From the NCBI GenBank assembly GCA_963828185.1, contig CAWHDV010000019.1:186001-250000 (forward strand): a stretch of DNA of 64,000 nucleotides. The letters are read 5' to 3'. Every line of letters begins with the position of its first letter. The first letter of the stretch is position 1. This document shows, piece by piece, positions 52,021 to 61,102 of this stretch. Under the pieces are notes generated by a model. The model searched no databases and had not been told where the DNA came from. It saw only the letters and a list, made by a program, of their open reading frames with translations. The stretch is from Rhodoblastus sp963828185 (GTDB lineage: Bacteria > Pseudomonadota > Alphaproteobacteria > Rhizobiales > Beijerinckiaceae). Both the position numbers and the translations under genes were made by a program.

Positions 52021-53127
52021 ATGATCTGGCTCGTTTTCGTCTCGCTGACCGGACTCGCGGTTTTCAGCATTCTCTGGCCTTTGTCCCGTCCCGCGCCGAA
52101 ACCGCGCGAGGATGCGGCGGATGTCGCCTTTTATCGCGCGCAAATGGCGGAGATCGACGCCGACCTTGAACGTGGCGTGATCGACAAGGATCAGGCCCAG
52201 GCGGCAAAGGCGCAGGCCGGCCGGCGGTTGATCGCCGCGGCGCCCGAGGAGGTCGCCGTCCAGGAGTTCCCCCTCGCGCGGAAAATCGCTGCGGGCGTGG
52301 CGCTGATCGTCGTTCCCGTGGTGGCTCTCGGGCTCTACGCCAAAATCGGCCACCCGGAGCTTCCGGACATGCCGCTTCAGGCGCGGATGAACGAGGCGCC
52401 GGCCAAAATGGACATCGCCGCCGCCGTCGCCAAGATCGAGCAGCATATCGACGCCCATCCCGACGACGGCCGCGCCTATGAAATCGTCGCGCCGGTCTAC
52501 CTGCGCATGGGCCGCTTCGCCGACGCCGCGCATGCGCGCGACGAGGCGATCAAGCTGCTCGGCGCGACGCCGGAGCGCTATGTGCGCTTTGCCGAAGCCC
52601 TGGCCTATGGCGCCGACGGCGTGGTGACGCCCGAGGCCGAAGCGCAAATCGACAAGGCGCTGGCGCTCGATCCGAAATATATGGAGGCGCGCTATTTCAA
52701 GGGGCTGGCCCGGGCGCAGCACGACGACAAGGAAGGCGCGAAAAAAATCTGGAGCGCGCTGGTCGCCGGTCTTCCGAAAAATGCGACGGTCCGCAAGGCC
52801 GTGCAGGAAAGGCTCGACATGCTCGACGCGCCGGTCGAGGGCGCGGCCGCCCCGTCTTCCGCCGCCGCCGCGGCGGTCGCCGCCGAGGCGCCGGAGCAGC
52901 AGCAAAAGACCATCCGCGCCATGGTCGATCGGCTGGCGCAGCGCCTGGCGTCGCAGGGCGGCGGCGCCGATGAATGGATGCGCCTTATTCGCGCCTACAA
53001 AGTGTTGAATGAGCAAGACAAGTCTCAGGCCGCGCTTGGCGACGCGCGCAAGGCGCTGAAGGACAATTCCGCGGCGCAGGCGAAACTCGGCGCCCTGGCG
53101 CAGGAACTGGGGTTGAACGGCAAATGA
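52021..53127 (+). CDS. ccmI: Cytochrome c maturation protein CcmI (CycH)
   Basis: A 368-residue apocytochrome c chaperone, first gene of the cytochrome c maturation operon. Two transmembrane helices (IWLVFVSLTGLAVFSILWPL and IAAGVALIVVPVVALGLYA) flank a cytoplasmic helical loop; the periplasmic part has TPR-like repeats (KIEQHIDAHPDDGRAYEIVA, AHARDEAIKLLGATPERYV, AQIDKALALDPKYMEARYFK). It holds the apocytochrome for the CcmFH haem ligase. ATG 52021 is used; the TTG 24 bases before is less likely. It overlaps ccmE by four bases. cycH is the older Rhizobiales name. Confidence 0.93.
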   Translation: MIWLVFVSLTGLAVFSILWPLSRPAPKPREDAADVAFYRAQMAEIDADLERGVIDKDQAQAAKAQAGRRLIAAAPEEVAVQEFPLARKIAAGVALIVVPVVALGLYAKIGHPELPDMPLQARMNEAPAKMDIAAAVAKIEQHIDAHPDDGRAYEIVAPVYLRMGRFADAAHARDEAIKLLGATPERYVRFAEALAYGADGVVTPEAEAQIDKALALDPKYMEARYFKGLARAQHDDKEGAKKIWSALVAGLPKNATVRKAVQERLDMLDAPVEGAAAPSSAAAAAVAAEAPEQQQKTIRAMVDRLAQRLASQGGGADEWMRLIRAYKVLNEQDKSQAALGDARKALKDNSAAQAKLGALAQELGLNGK

Positions 53128-53693
53128 CGCGCAAGCAGAAGCGACTGACCCTGATCATATCCGCGCTCGGCGTGCTTGGCGTGGCGGTCGGCGTCATGCT
53201 CTACGCCTTGCGCGATAATGTGGTGTTCTTCTATGGCCCGACCGAAATGGCGCAAAAACATGTCGGTCCCGGCGTGCGCCTGCGCATCGGCGGCCTGGTG
53301 AAGACCGGCACGCTCGTTCATCACGTCGGCAAGAACATCACCTTTGAAGTCACAGACGGCAAGAGCGACGTTTCCGTCGCCTATACCGGCCTGCTGCCGG
53401 ACCTGTTCAGGGAAGGGCAGGGCGTGGTGGCGGAAGGCGCGCTCGACGGCGGCGGCGTGTTTCAGGCCGACAATATCCTCGCCAAGCACGACGAACGCTA
53501 CATGCCGCGCGAGGTGGCCGACGCCCTGAAAAAGCAGGGAATGTGGTCTGGAGACGCCAAGGCCGCGAATGGCGCCGAACCGGCGGGCGGGGCCAAATCG
53601 GCGGGTGCGGCCATGACGGCGAGCGGAGCCAACGCGGCCGGCGGAGCCAGTGCAGCCGGCGGAGCCAATGCAGCCGGCGGAGCAATGAAATGA
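53124..53693 (+). CDS. ccmE: Haem chaperone CcmE with extended Gly/Ala tail
   Basis: A 189-residue periplasmic haem chaperone. The N-terminal membrane anchor is LIISALGVLGVAVGVMLYAL; the OB-fold has FFYGPTEMAQKH and RIGGLVKTGTLVHH; the haem-binding motif LAKHDERYMPREVADALK carries the covalent-haem His and the conserved Tyr. After about residue 145 the tail is an 18-bp tandem repeat coding AAGGAN/AAGGAS (53620-53690), not part of the family core, which is normally about 150-165 residues. It overlaps ccmF by four bases. Confidence 0.94.
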   Translation: MTRKQKRLTLIISALGVLGVAVGVMLYALRDNVVFFYGPTEMAQKHVGPGVRLRIGGLVKTGTLVHHVGKNITFEVTDGKSDVSVAYTGLLPDLFREGQGVVAEGALDGGGVFQADNILAKHDERYMPREVADALKKQGMWSGDAKAANGAEPAGGAKSAGAAMTASGANAAGGASAAGGANAAGGAMK

Positions 53694-55681
53694 TCGACGA
53701 AATCGGGCATTTTTCGCTGGTCCTGGCGCTGGCGATGGCGCTGATGCAGATGAGCCTGCCGTTCTGGGGCGCGCGGGCGCGCGACGCGCGGCTGATGGCG
53801 CTGGCCCGGCCCACCGCCATGATGCAATTCGCCTTCGTCGCCCTCGCCTATGCGGCGTTGACCTATGCGCATGTCGTTTCGGATTTCTCGCTCGTCAACG
53901 TGGTCGAGAATTCCGCTTCGACCAAGCCGCTGATCTACAAGATTTCCGGCGTCTGGGGCAATCACGAGGGTTCGATGATGCTCTGGGTCCTTATCCTGAC
54001 ACTGAGCGGCGCCGCCATGGCGCTGTTCTCCCGCGCCATCCCGCCGCGCCTGCTCGCCGATTCCCTGTCCGTGCAGGGCTTTCTCGGCGCCGCCTTCCTG
54101 CTGTTCATCCTGCTGACTTCCAATCCCTTCGTCCGCATGTTTCCGGCGCCGATCGACGGCAATGGTCTCAATCCCGTCTTGCAGGACCCGGGCCTCGCCA
54201 TCCATCCGCCCTTGCTCTATCTCGGCTATGTCGGCTTCTCGATCGTCTTTTCGCTCGCCGCCGGCGCGCTGATCGGCGGCCGCATCGACGCCGCCTTCGC
54301 CCGTTTCATCCGCCCCTGGACGCTCGCCGCCTGGTGTTTCCTGACGCTCGGCATCGCCATGGGCTCATACTGGGCTTATTACACGCTCGGCTGGGGCGGC
54401 TTCTGGTTCTGGGACCCGGTCGAGAACGCCTCGCTGATGCCGTGGCTCACCGGCACGGCGCTGTTGCATTGCGCCGCCGTGATGGAAAAGCGCGAGGCGC
54501 TGAAAATCTGGACGATCTTCCTCGCTATCGTCACTTTTTCCCTGTCCCTGCTCGGCACTTTCCTGGTGCGCTCCGGCGTCCTGACCTCGGTGCACGCCTT
54601 CGCCTCCGATCCGCAGCGCGGCCTGTTCATCCTGGCCATCCTCGTGCTTTTCATCGGCGGCTCGCTGTTCCTGTTCATGCTGCGCGCCTCGACTTTGTCG
54701 CAGGGCGGCCTGTTCGCTCCCATCTCGCGCGAGGGCGCGCTGGTGGTGAACAACCTGCTGCTCACGGCCGCCTGCGCCGCAGTCGTCGTCGGCACGCTCT
54801 ATCCGCTGGCGCTGCAATCCTGGAACGGCGACAAGATTTCGGTCGGCGCGCCCTTCTTCAACATGACCTTCGGCCCGCTGTTCGCGCCCTTGCTGCTGCT
54901 GATGCCGATCGGGCAGAACCTCGCCTGGAAGCGCGGCGACTTTCTTGGCGCGGTCCAGCGGCTGTTTGTCCCCGCGCTCGCCGGCTTCGTCGCCATGGCG
55001 ATCTTCTACGCGACGCATGGCGTTCCCGTGCTGGCCTTTGTCGGCGCCGGCGTCGCCGTCTATCTCATCGTCGGCTCCTTCGTCGAGATTTTCGGGCGCG
55101 TCTTTCCGATGGGCCTGCGCGCTTCGAAAAACGGTCTTGCCCGGGCGAGAGGCCTGCGCTTGTCGGTATGGGGGACGGCTTTCGCCCACGCCGGGCTCGG
55201 CGTCACCATGCTCGGCCTCGCGGCCGCCGGCTGGGGCGCCGAGAAGATCGTGGCGATGAAGACCGGCGAGGCCTACAACGTCGGTCCCTTTCAATTGCAG
55301 GTCATTGGCATGACTTCGGACAAGGGGCCGAATTACTCGGAAAGCGTCGCCCATATGAGCGTGAAGCGCGACGGCGAGATCGTCGCGCTGATCGATCCCT
55401 CGAAGCGCTTTTTCACGACGCGGCGCATGTCCACGTCGCAGGCGGCCATCCTGACCCTCAACTTCGGCCAGATCTATGTCAGCATCGCCGACCAGAACGC
55501 CAATGGAACGCTTGACGCGCGGCTTTACTGGAAGCCGCTGGTTTCGCTGATCTGGCTTGGCGCCCTCGTCATGGCTTTCGGCGGCGGCCTGTCCCTGAGC
55601 GACCGGCGGCTGCGGGTCGGCGTCGCCAGGCGCGCCGCCCGCGCGCTGCCCGTTTCCGCCGCTGCGCAGACTGCGAGCTGA
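53690..55681 (+). CDS. ccmF: Haem lyase subunit CcmF
   Basis: A 663-residue polytopic membrane protein that ligates haem to apocytochrome c. It carries the WWD motif, WAYYTLGWGGFWFWDPVENA, near residue 230, with the flanking conserved His in IHPPLLYLGYV and SGVLTSVHAFASDP. About 14 hydrophobic helices and a C-terminal periplasmic domain (FQLQVIGMTSDKGPNYSESV) match the family. Start ATG 53690 overlaps the ccmE stop. It follows ccmI and ccmE and precedes ccmH. Confidence 0.96.
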   Translation: MIDEIGHFSLVLALAMALMQMSLPFWGARARDARLMALARPTAMMQFAFVALAYAALTYAHVVSDFSLVNVVENSASTKPLIYKISGVWGNHEGSMMLWVLILTLSGAAMALFSRAIPPRLLADSLSVQGFLGAAFLLFILLTSNPFVRMFPAPIDGNGLNPVLQDPGLAIHPPLLYLGYVGFSIVFSLAAGALIGGRIDAAFARFIRPWTLAAWCFLTLGIAMGSYWAYYTLGWGGFWFWDPVENASLMPWLTGTALLHCAAVMEKREALKIWTIFLAIVTFSLSLLGTFLVRSGVLTSVHAFASDPQRGLFILAILVLFIGGSLFLFMLRASTLSQGGLFAPISREGALVVNNLLLTAACAAVVVGTLYPLALQSWNGDKISVGAPFFNMTFGPLFAPLLLLMPIGQNLAWKRGDFLGAVQRLFVPALAGFVAMAIFYATHGVPVLAFVGAGVAVYLIVGSFVEIFGRVFPMGLRASKNGLARARGLRLSVWGTAFAHAGLGVTMLGLAAAGWGAEKIVAMKTGEAYNVGPFQLQVIGMTSDKGPNYSESVAHMSVKRDGEIVALIDPSKRFFTTRRMSTSQAAILTLNFGQIYVSIADQNANGTLDARLYWKPLVSLIWLGALVMAFGGGLSLSDRRLRVGVARRAARALPVSAAAQTAS

Positions 55682-55684
55682 GCC

Positions 55685-56179
55685 ATGCGGACCAAGCTTC
55701 TCGCAGCGTTCGCCCTGTTCTGGTTGGCTTTCGTGGCGGTGGGGCCGGCCTTCGCCGTTCAGCCGGATGAAATCCTGCCGGACGCCAAACTGGAGCAAAG
55801 GGCGCGGAAAATTTCCGAAGGCCTGCGCTGCCTCGTCTGCCAGAACGAGTTGATCGACGATTCCGGGGCTTCGCTGGCCAAAGACCTGCGCATCCTGGTG
55901 CGCCAGCGCTTGAAGGCCGGTGACAGCGATGCGCAGATTCGCGCCTATCTCGTCGCCCGCTACGGCAATTTCATCCTGCTGAAACCGCCGTTCGAATGGG
56001 ACACGCTGCTGCTCTGGCTGTCGCCTTTCGCGGCTTTGGCCCTTGGTGGCGTCATGGCGCTCGCGAGCCGACGCAAGAACGCTCCGGAAACGCTGGCCGC
56101 GCCGCTGTCGACCGAAGAGAGGGCGAAGCTTGAGGATCTGCTCGGCGACGCTGCAGGCGAGACGCGCGCGCAGGGATGA
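55685..56179 (+). CDS. ccmH: Cytochrome c maturation protein CcmH (CycL)
   Basis: A 164-residue thiol-redox protein. The signal peptide ends near AFAVQ; RCLVCQNELIDDSGASLAKD carries the LRCxxCQ motif that keeps apocytochrome haem-site cysteines reduced; a C-terminal transmembrane helix (LLLWLSPFAALALGGVMALA) anchors it. It starts three bases after ccmF. No ccmG/dsbE follows in this window. The genes that normally come next (degP and its regulator) are present, but a hybrid kinase gene has been placed between them. Confidence 0.95.
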   Translation: MRTKLLAAFALFWLAFVAVGPAFAVQPDEILPDAKLEQRARKISEGLRCLVCQNELIDDSGASLAKDLRILVRQRLKAGDSDAQIRAYLVARYGNFILLKPPFEWDTLLLWLSPFAALALGGVMALASRRKNAPETLAAPLSTEERAKLEDLLGDAAGETRAQG

Positions 56180-56312
56180 AGAGCCGCCGCGACGATGAAA
56201 TTCTTCGTCGCGTCTTGACCGAAGCCGCCGAGCATTTGCAAATTGGGCGACCGCCAAATTCGCCGGCCCGATTTTTGGTCCCCGGCTTGATGGGCGGGAC
56301 GGGCGGGCTCGG

Positions 56313-59285
56313 ATGAAATTGCCTCGAATTGAAGAGGAAATGCCAAAACCGGCAGGACCGGCCGCCCTCCCTGCGCTCCAGGGGCTGGACCGGACGATCG
56401 CGTCGATCGCGGGCTGGTTGGTCCTGGCCATCGCCTTCGCCGCGCTGGCCGGCCGTATCCTCGACATTGAATCCCTGAGGACGTTATGGCCGGGTGGAGC
56501 GCGACTCGTGCCCAACACGGCGTTCGGACTCATCGCAGCCGCCATTTCGTTGCTTGCCTCGAGGGGGTCGTCCGCCGTCCGCCCGTGGCGGCTGGCGCTC
56601 AGTCTCGCGGTCTCGCTGTTCGGCCTGTTTTTCCTTGGCGGACATGCCTGGAGCCTCAGCCATGGCGTCGGCAATGTCACCTTGCGTGATTTGCCGTCCT
56701 ATTTGCCGGACCGCCCGTCGATTTCGACCAGCATCAGTTTCGTAGGCATTGGCCTCGCGCTTTCGCTCACGTCCGTCACGACGCCAATCGCGCAATTCGC
56801 GCGCACGACGTTGGCCGTTGGCGGGATCGCCCTCGCGGGGACGGGAATCCTCGGTTATTTCGTGTCGCCGATCGACCCGGATGTGCATCAGACGCTGTAC
56901 GGCTTTGCGATCCATACGGCTGCGGCCTTTCTTCTCCTGTGCATCGGCGTATTGGCGGCCGGGCGAGGACGCCATCATTCGAGCGAATTCGTCAGCCTCG
57001 GCGCGCCTATCCTGGGCCTGGCCGCGCTCGCCGCGTTGATTGTCGTCTCACTCGTAGCGGTCGAGGCGCAACATCGCGTGCGCACGCGCGCGCAGGCGTC
57101 CGAGGAGGTTGAAAAATCGCTGATGCGCCTGCTCGGCCTGGCGCGCGACGCGGAAACCGGACAGCGTGGTTATCTGCTGACAGGCTCGGAGAGTTTTCTC
57201 GAACCTTTCCAGACCGCCGCGCCCGAGATCGCGAGCACGCTGGAAACGCTCGGCAAGGAGGTCGGCGGCGACAGCGGGATGCAACTCCGGCTCGATCGGA
57301 TACGCTCGCTCACGACGGCCAAGCTCGACGAGCTCGAACAAACCATAAGCCTGAAGCGGTCGGGCGATTCGCGCGCCGCGCAGGCGATCGTCGCCACGGG
57401 CGCGGGCAGGCGCGCCATGGACGATCTGCGCAGGGAAATCGGCGCGATGCGGGATGAATTGAACGGACGCGTCAACCGGGAGCGCGCCAAGGCCGACATC
57501 GATCTGACGCGGTTGCAGTTCAGCACGTTGCTGTCGGTTTCCCTCGTCTCCGCGCTCGCCGCTTTCGTGTTTCTCGACGGCCGCCGGCGTTTCGACCATT
57601 TGCGTCGGGTCCAAAGTCAATTGTCCTTCGCCAACGCCAATCTCGACCGGGGAATCAAGGAAAAGACCGCCGCGCTGTCCGCCGCGCTGGACGCCGCGCG
57701 CCAGGCCGAAGAGCATGTCCGTGAGCTCAACGCGCACCTGGAAGAGCAGGTGTCCGAACGTTCGCGGGAGCTCGACCGGATTTTTCGCCTGTCCTCGGAC
57801 ATACTCGGCGTCGGCGATTTCGACGGGCGCCTGATCCGCATCAGTCCGGCCTTTGAAGCGATCACCGGTATCAAATGCGCTGACGCCCTGGCGCGTCCTG
57901 CGCTCGACCAGATCCATCCCGACGACCAGGCCGAGGCGAAGTCGGCCTTCGCCAACGTCTTCGCGGGGAAGTCCCCGGTCGATTTCATCGCGCGGCGCTC
58001 GCGCGCCGATGGGCGGGTCCGCTGGCTTGCCTGGCGCATCGTCTCCATGGCGCGGGAGCGGCTGTTCTATTTCGTCATCCGCGACATCACCGAGGAACGA
58101 CAACGCGAAGAGGTCGCCCGGCAGGCGCAGAAGATGGAGGCTGTCGGCCGGCTGACCGGCGGCATCGCGCATGACTTCAACAACCTGCTGACGATTGTCA
58201 TCGGCAACCTCAATTCGCTCAGGCGAGGCCTGGCGGACGCGACGCCGCGCGCCCGGCGGCAGATCGAACACGCGCTCGCGGGCGCGCAGAAGGCCGCAGT
58301 CCTGACCAGCCGGCTCCTGGCCTTTTCGCGCAGCCAGCCGCTGGCGCCGGCGATCGTCGAGCCGAACGGCCTCGTCGCGGGCATGTCGGAAATCCTGCAT
58401 CGCACGCTGGGCGAGGCGGTTTCCGTGGAAACAGTGCTCGCCGGGGGGCTGTGGCGCACCCAGGTCGATCCGAACCAACTCGAAAACGCGATCCTCAACC
58501 TCGCCATCAATGCGCGCGACGCCATGCCGGGCGGCGGGATGCTGACCATCGAGACGGCGAACGCGCATCTCGACGATTCCTATGTCGCGGCCAATCCGGA
58601 AGCGACGGCGGGGCAATATGTGATGGTCGCCGTCACCGACACCGGCGAGGGGATGAGCGCCGATATCCGCAACCAGGTGTTCGAGCCCTTTTTCACCACC
58701 AAACCGGTCGGCGTGGGAACGGGACTCGGCCTGTCCCAGGTCTATGGCTTCATCAAGCAATCCGGCGGCCATGTCGCGATCTATTCGGAAATCGGCGTCG
58801 GGACGACGGTCAAGCTCTACCTGCCGAGGACGCAATCGGTCCTCGACCGCGAGACCGGGCCAAGGCCGCAAGCGGCCGCGGAAGGGGGGCGGGGCGAGAC
58901 GATCCTGGTGGTCGAGGACGAGGAGGGCGTTCGGAGCTTCGTGGTGGAGGCGCTGGAAGACGCCGGCTACAAGGTCTTCGCCGCGCATGACGGGCCGACG
59001 GCGCTGGCCGACATCGTCGCGCGGCGGGAAATCGATCTCCTCGTCAGCGACATCGTTCTGGGAGGCGCCATCAACGGCAAGCAATTGCACGACGAGGCGT
59101 TGAAACACCGCCACGGCCTGCCCGTCCTTTTCATGACCGGCTACACGCGCAACGCCATCATCCACAACGGCCGCCTGGACGAGGGCGTGAACCTGCTCAC
59201 CAAGCCGTTCACCGCCGGGGTCCTGCTTCGCAAGGTGCGGCAGATGCTCGACGAGCGCGACGACGCGCAGCTCAAGCTGCTTTGA
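56313..59285 (+). CDS. Hybrid sensor histidine kinase (CHASE3-PAS-HisKA-HATPase-REC)
   Basis: A 990-residue protein. About eight N-terminal hydrophobic helices span residues 25-250, then a CHASE3-like domain (RDAETGQRGYLLTGSESFLE), a coiled coil (SFANANLDRGIKEKTAALSA), a PAS domain (ILGVGDFDGRLIRISPAFEA), the HisKA box EAVGRLTGGIAHDFNNLLTI, an HATPase core (ILNLAINARDAMPGGG, DTGEGMSADI, GTGLGLSQVYGF) and a receiver domain (ILVVEDEEGVRSFV, LLVSDIVLGG phospho-acceptor, LTKPFTAGVL). Its location between ccmH and degP breaks a gene order usual in Rhizobiales. The signal is unknown. Confidence 0.88.
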   Translation: MKLPRIEEEMPKPAGPAALPALQGLDRTIASIAGWLVLAIAFAALAGRILDIESLRTLWPGGARLVPNTAFGLIAAAISLLASRGSSAVRPWRLALSLAVSLFGLFFLGGHAWSLSHGVGNVTLRDLPSYLPDRPSISTSISFVGIGLALSLTSVTTPIAQFARTTLAVGGIALAGTGILGYFVSPIDPDVHQTLYGFAIHTAAAFLLLCIGVLAAGRGRHHSSEFVSLGAPILGLAALAALIVVSLVAVEAQHRVRTRAQASEEVEKSLMRLLGLARDAETGQRGYLLTGSESFLEPFQTAAPEIASTLETLGKEVGGDSGMQLRLDRIRSLTTAKLDELEQTISLKRSGDSRAAQAIVATGAGRRAMDDLRREIGAMRDELNGRVNRERAKADIDLTRLQFSTLLSVSLVSALAAFVFLDGRRRFDHLRRVQSQLSFANANLDRGIKEKTAALSAALDAARQAEEHVRELNAHLEEQVSERSRELDRIFRLSSDILGVGDFDGRLIRISPAFEAITGIKCADALARPALDQIHPDDQAEAKSAFANVFAGKSPVDFIARRSRADGRVRWLAWRIVSMARERLFYFVIRDITEERQREEVARQAQKMEAVGRLTGGIAHDFNNLLTIVIGNLNSLRRGLADATPRARRQIEHALAGAQKAAVLTSRLLAFSRSQPLAPAIVEPNGLVAGMSEILHRTLGEAVSVETVLAGGLWRTQVDPNQLENAILNLAINARDAMPGGGMLTIETANAHLDDSYVAANPEATAGQYVMVAVTDTGEGMSADIRNQVFEPFFTTKPVGVGTGLGLSQVYGFIKQSGGHVAIYSEIGVGTTVKLYLPRTQSVLDRETGPRPQAAAEGGRGETILVVEDEEGVRSFVVEALEDAGYKVFAAHDGPTALADIVARREIDLLVSDIVLGGAINGKQLHDEALKHRHGLPVLFMTGYTRNAIIHNGRLDEGVNLLTKPFTAGVLLRKVRQMLDERDDAQLKLL

Positions 59286-59414
59286 AGTCTGCGAGAATGA
59301 CCTGCGAATTACCAAAAGTTCATTCGGCCGAAACGGCGGCGTAAGCCGGCGGACCCCATAGTCCTGATCGAAACGGCGGCGCGGTCAGTTCGCCGCCTCG
59401 TTCCGACAAGGGTG

Positions 59415-60977
59415 ATGGAGCCATTCATGCAACAGGAATTCGCGCGGAAAAACCGGGAAATCTCGCCATTCCGCGAAAGGCGCCAGGCGCCGTTGCGCGT
59501 CATGATCATGGGCGCCGTCGGCGTCGCCGCACTGCTGGGAACGGGGATGTGCCTGTCGCTGGCGCCCGCCTATGCCGAGGCGCCGGTGACGCAGGGCATG
59601 AACGTCGTGGGGCCGCAGTCCTTCGCCGACATGGTGGACCGGGTGAAGGGCGCGGTCGTCGCGGTCAAGGTCAATATCGTGGAAAAGGGCGACAGCGAGG
59701 CGCAGGGCCTCGGCGGCGGCGTGCCGCCCGGCATGCCGCCGCTCTCTCCCGACGATCCGCTCTATCGCTTCTTCAAGCATTTCGGCGGCCCGAACGGCAT
59801 GCCTTCGCCGCAGCACCCGCATAAAGGCCAGGCGCTCGGCTCGGGCTTCATCATTTCCAGCGACGGCTATGTCGTGACCAATAACCATGTCGTGGAAAAC
59901 GCCACCGACGTGACGGTGACGCTCGACGGCGGCAAGACGGCGCCTGCGAAAATCATCGGCGTGGACAAGAAGACCGATCTGGCGCTGCTGAAGATCAGCG
60001 AAGGCGGTCCTTATCCTTACGTGCAATTCGCGAAGACCATGCCGAAAGTCGGCGACTGGGTGATCGCGGTCGGCAATCCTTTCGGCCTTGGCGGCACGGT
60101 CACGGCGGGCATCGTTTCCGCGCGCGGTCGCGATATCGGCTCCGGCCCCTATGACGACTTTCTGCAGATCGACGCGCCGGTCAATCGCGGCAATTCCGGC
60201 GGCCCGACCTTCAACGAGAAGGGCGAGGTCGTCGGCGTCAATACGGCGATCTATTCGCCGTCCGGCGGCAGCGTCGGCATCGGCTTCGCCATTCCCTCGG
60301 AAGTGGCCAGCGACGTGATCAACGCGCTCAAGACCAAGGGCATGGTGGCGCGCGGCTATATCGGCGTGCAGATTCAGCCGGTGACGCAGGAAATCGCCGA
60401 AAGCCTCGGGCTGAAATCGACCGATGGCGCGCTGGTGGCGATGACCCAGCCCAACACGCCGGCCGCCAAGGCCGGGATCGCGTCGGGCGACGTCATCACC
60501 GGCGTCGATGGCGAGAAGGTCGAGGGACCGCGCGAATTGTCGCGCAAGATCGCCGGCATGGGCCCCAACGCCACCGTCAACCTGAGCTATATCCACAATG
60601 GCGCGGAAAAGACCGCCAGCTTGAAACTCGGCGAATTACCGGGCGACAAGGAGGCCAAGGCCGTGGTTCCGCCGGAAAAGGCAGCCAAGACGGCGCTTGC
60701 CGGTTTCGGCCTGAGCCTGTCGCCGGCGGCTGACGTGGCCGGCGCCGGCAAGGAGGGCGCGGTCGTGACCGATCTCGACCCCGACGGCGCCGCCGCGCAG
60801 AAGGGCCTGCACCAGGGCGACGTGATCCTCGACGCCGGCGGCAAGCCGGTGACAAGCCCCGATGACGTGGTCAAGGCCTTGAGCGCGGCCAAGAAGGAAG
60901 GCCGACACGCCGTGCTGCTGCGGGTCAAATCCGGCGACAACACGCATTTCCTCGCGCTCTCCACCGATCCGTCGTGA
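59415..60977 (+). CDS. degP: Periplasmic serine endoprotease DegP/HtrA (Do family)
   Basis: A 520-residue envelope-stress protease. An N-terminal signal or anchor (VMIMGAVGVAALLGTGMCLS) precedes the trypsin-like domain: YVVTNNHVVENATDVTVTL (His), DKKTDLALLKI (Asp) and PVNRGNSGGPTFNEKGEVVG (Ser nucleophile). Two PDZ domains follow (start YIGVQIQPVTQEIAESLGL and LAGFGLSLSPAADV). ATG 59415 has AAGGGTG upstream. In Rhizobiales degP lies between ccmH and a response regulator; here a hybrid kinase comes first. A strong terminator follows at 61044-61087. Confidence 0.95.
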   Translation: MEPFMQQEFARKNREISPFRERRQAPLRVMIMGAVGVAALLGTGMCLSLAPAYAEAPVTQGMNVVGPQSFADMVDRVKGAVVAVKVNIVEKGDSEAQGLGGGVPPGMPPLSPDDPLYRFFKHFGGPNGMPSPQHPHKGQALGSGFIISSDGYVVTNNHVVENATDVTVTLDGGKTAPAKIIGVDKKTDLALLKISEGGPYPYVQFAKTMPKVGDWVIAVGNPFGLGGTVTAGIVSARGRDIGSGPYDDFLQIDAPVNRGNSGGPTFNEKGEVVGVNTAIYSPSGGSVGIGFAIPSEVASDVINALKTKGMVARGYIGVQIQPVTQEIAESLGLKSTDGALVAMTQPNTPAAKAGIASGDVITGVDGEKVEGPRELSRKIAGMGPNATVNLSYIHNGAEKTASLKLGELPGDKEAKAVVPPEKAAKTALAGFGLSLSPAADVAGAGKEGAVVTDLDPDGAAAQKGLHQGDVILDAGGKPVTSPDDVVKALSAAKKEGRHAVLLRVKSGDNTHFLALSTDPS

Positions 60978-61043
60978 CGCGCGAATAGCGCCGCTCAAGC
61001 GGCGGCGAAGGTTTCCGACGCGTATTTTGAGCGCCGGAATGAT

Positions 61044-61087
61044 GCGGCAGGCCGGTATGCCCCCTCCACCGGCCTGCCGCTTTTTTT
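61044..61087 (+). terminator. Rho-independent terminator after degP, abutting the response regulator
   Basis: A 12-base perfect stem (GCGGCAGGCCGG / CCGGCCTGCCGC) with a 13-base loop and seven T residues. It ends only about 15 bases before the chosen regulator start, so the regulator has little room for its own promoter. Confidence 0.85.
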
Positions 61088-61102
61088 GCGGGAATGTCCT
61101 AT

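Noticed and set aside
54365..59315. Very long antisense ORFs (771 residues on 54365-56680 and 755 residues on 57048-59315)
   Set aside because: They lie opposite ccmF, ccmH and the hybrid kinase, whose protein families are certain. Their Arg/Gly/Gln/Asp-rich composition is the usual shadow of GC-rich coding DNA and shows no domain.
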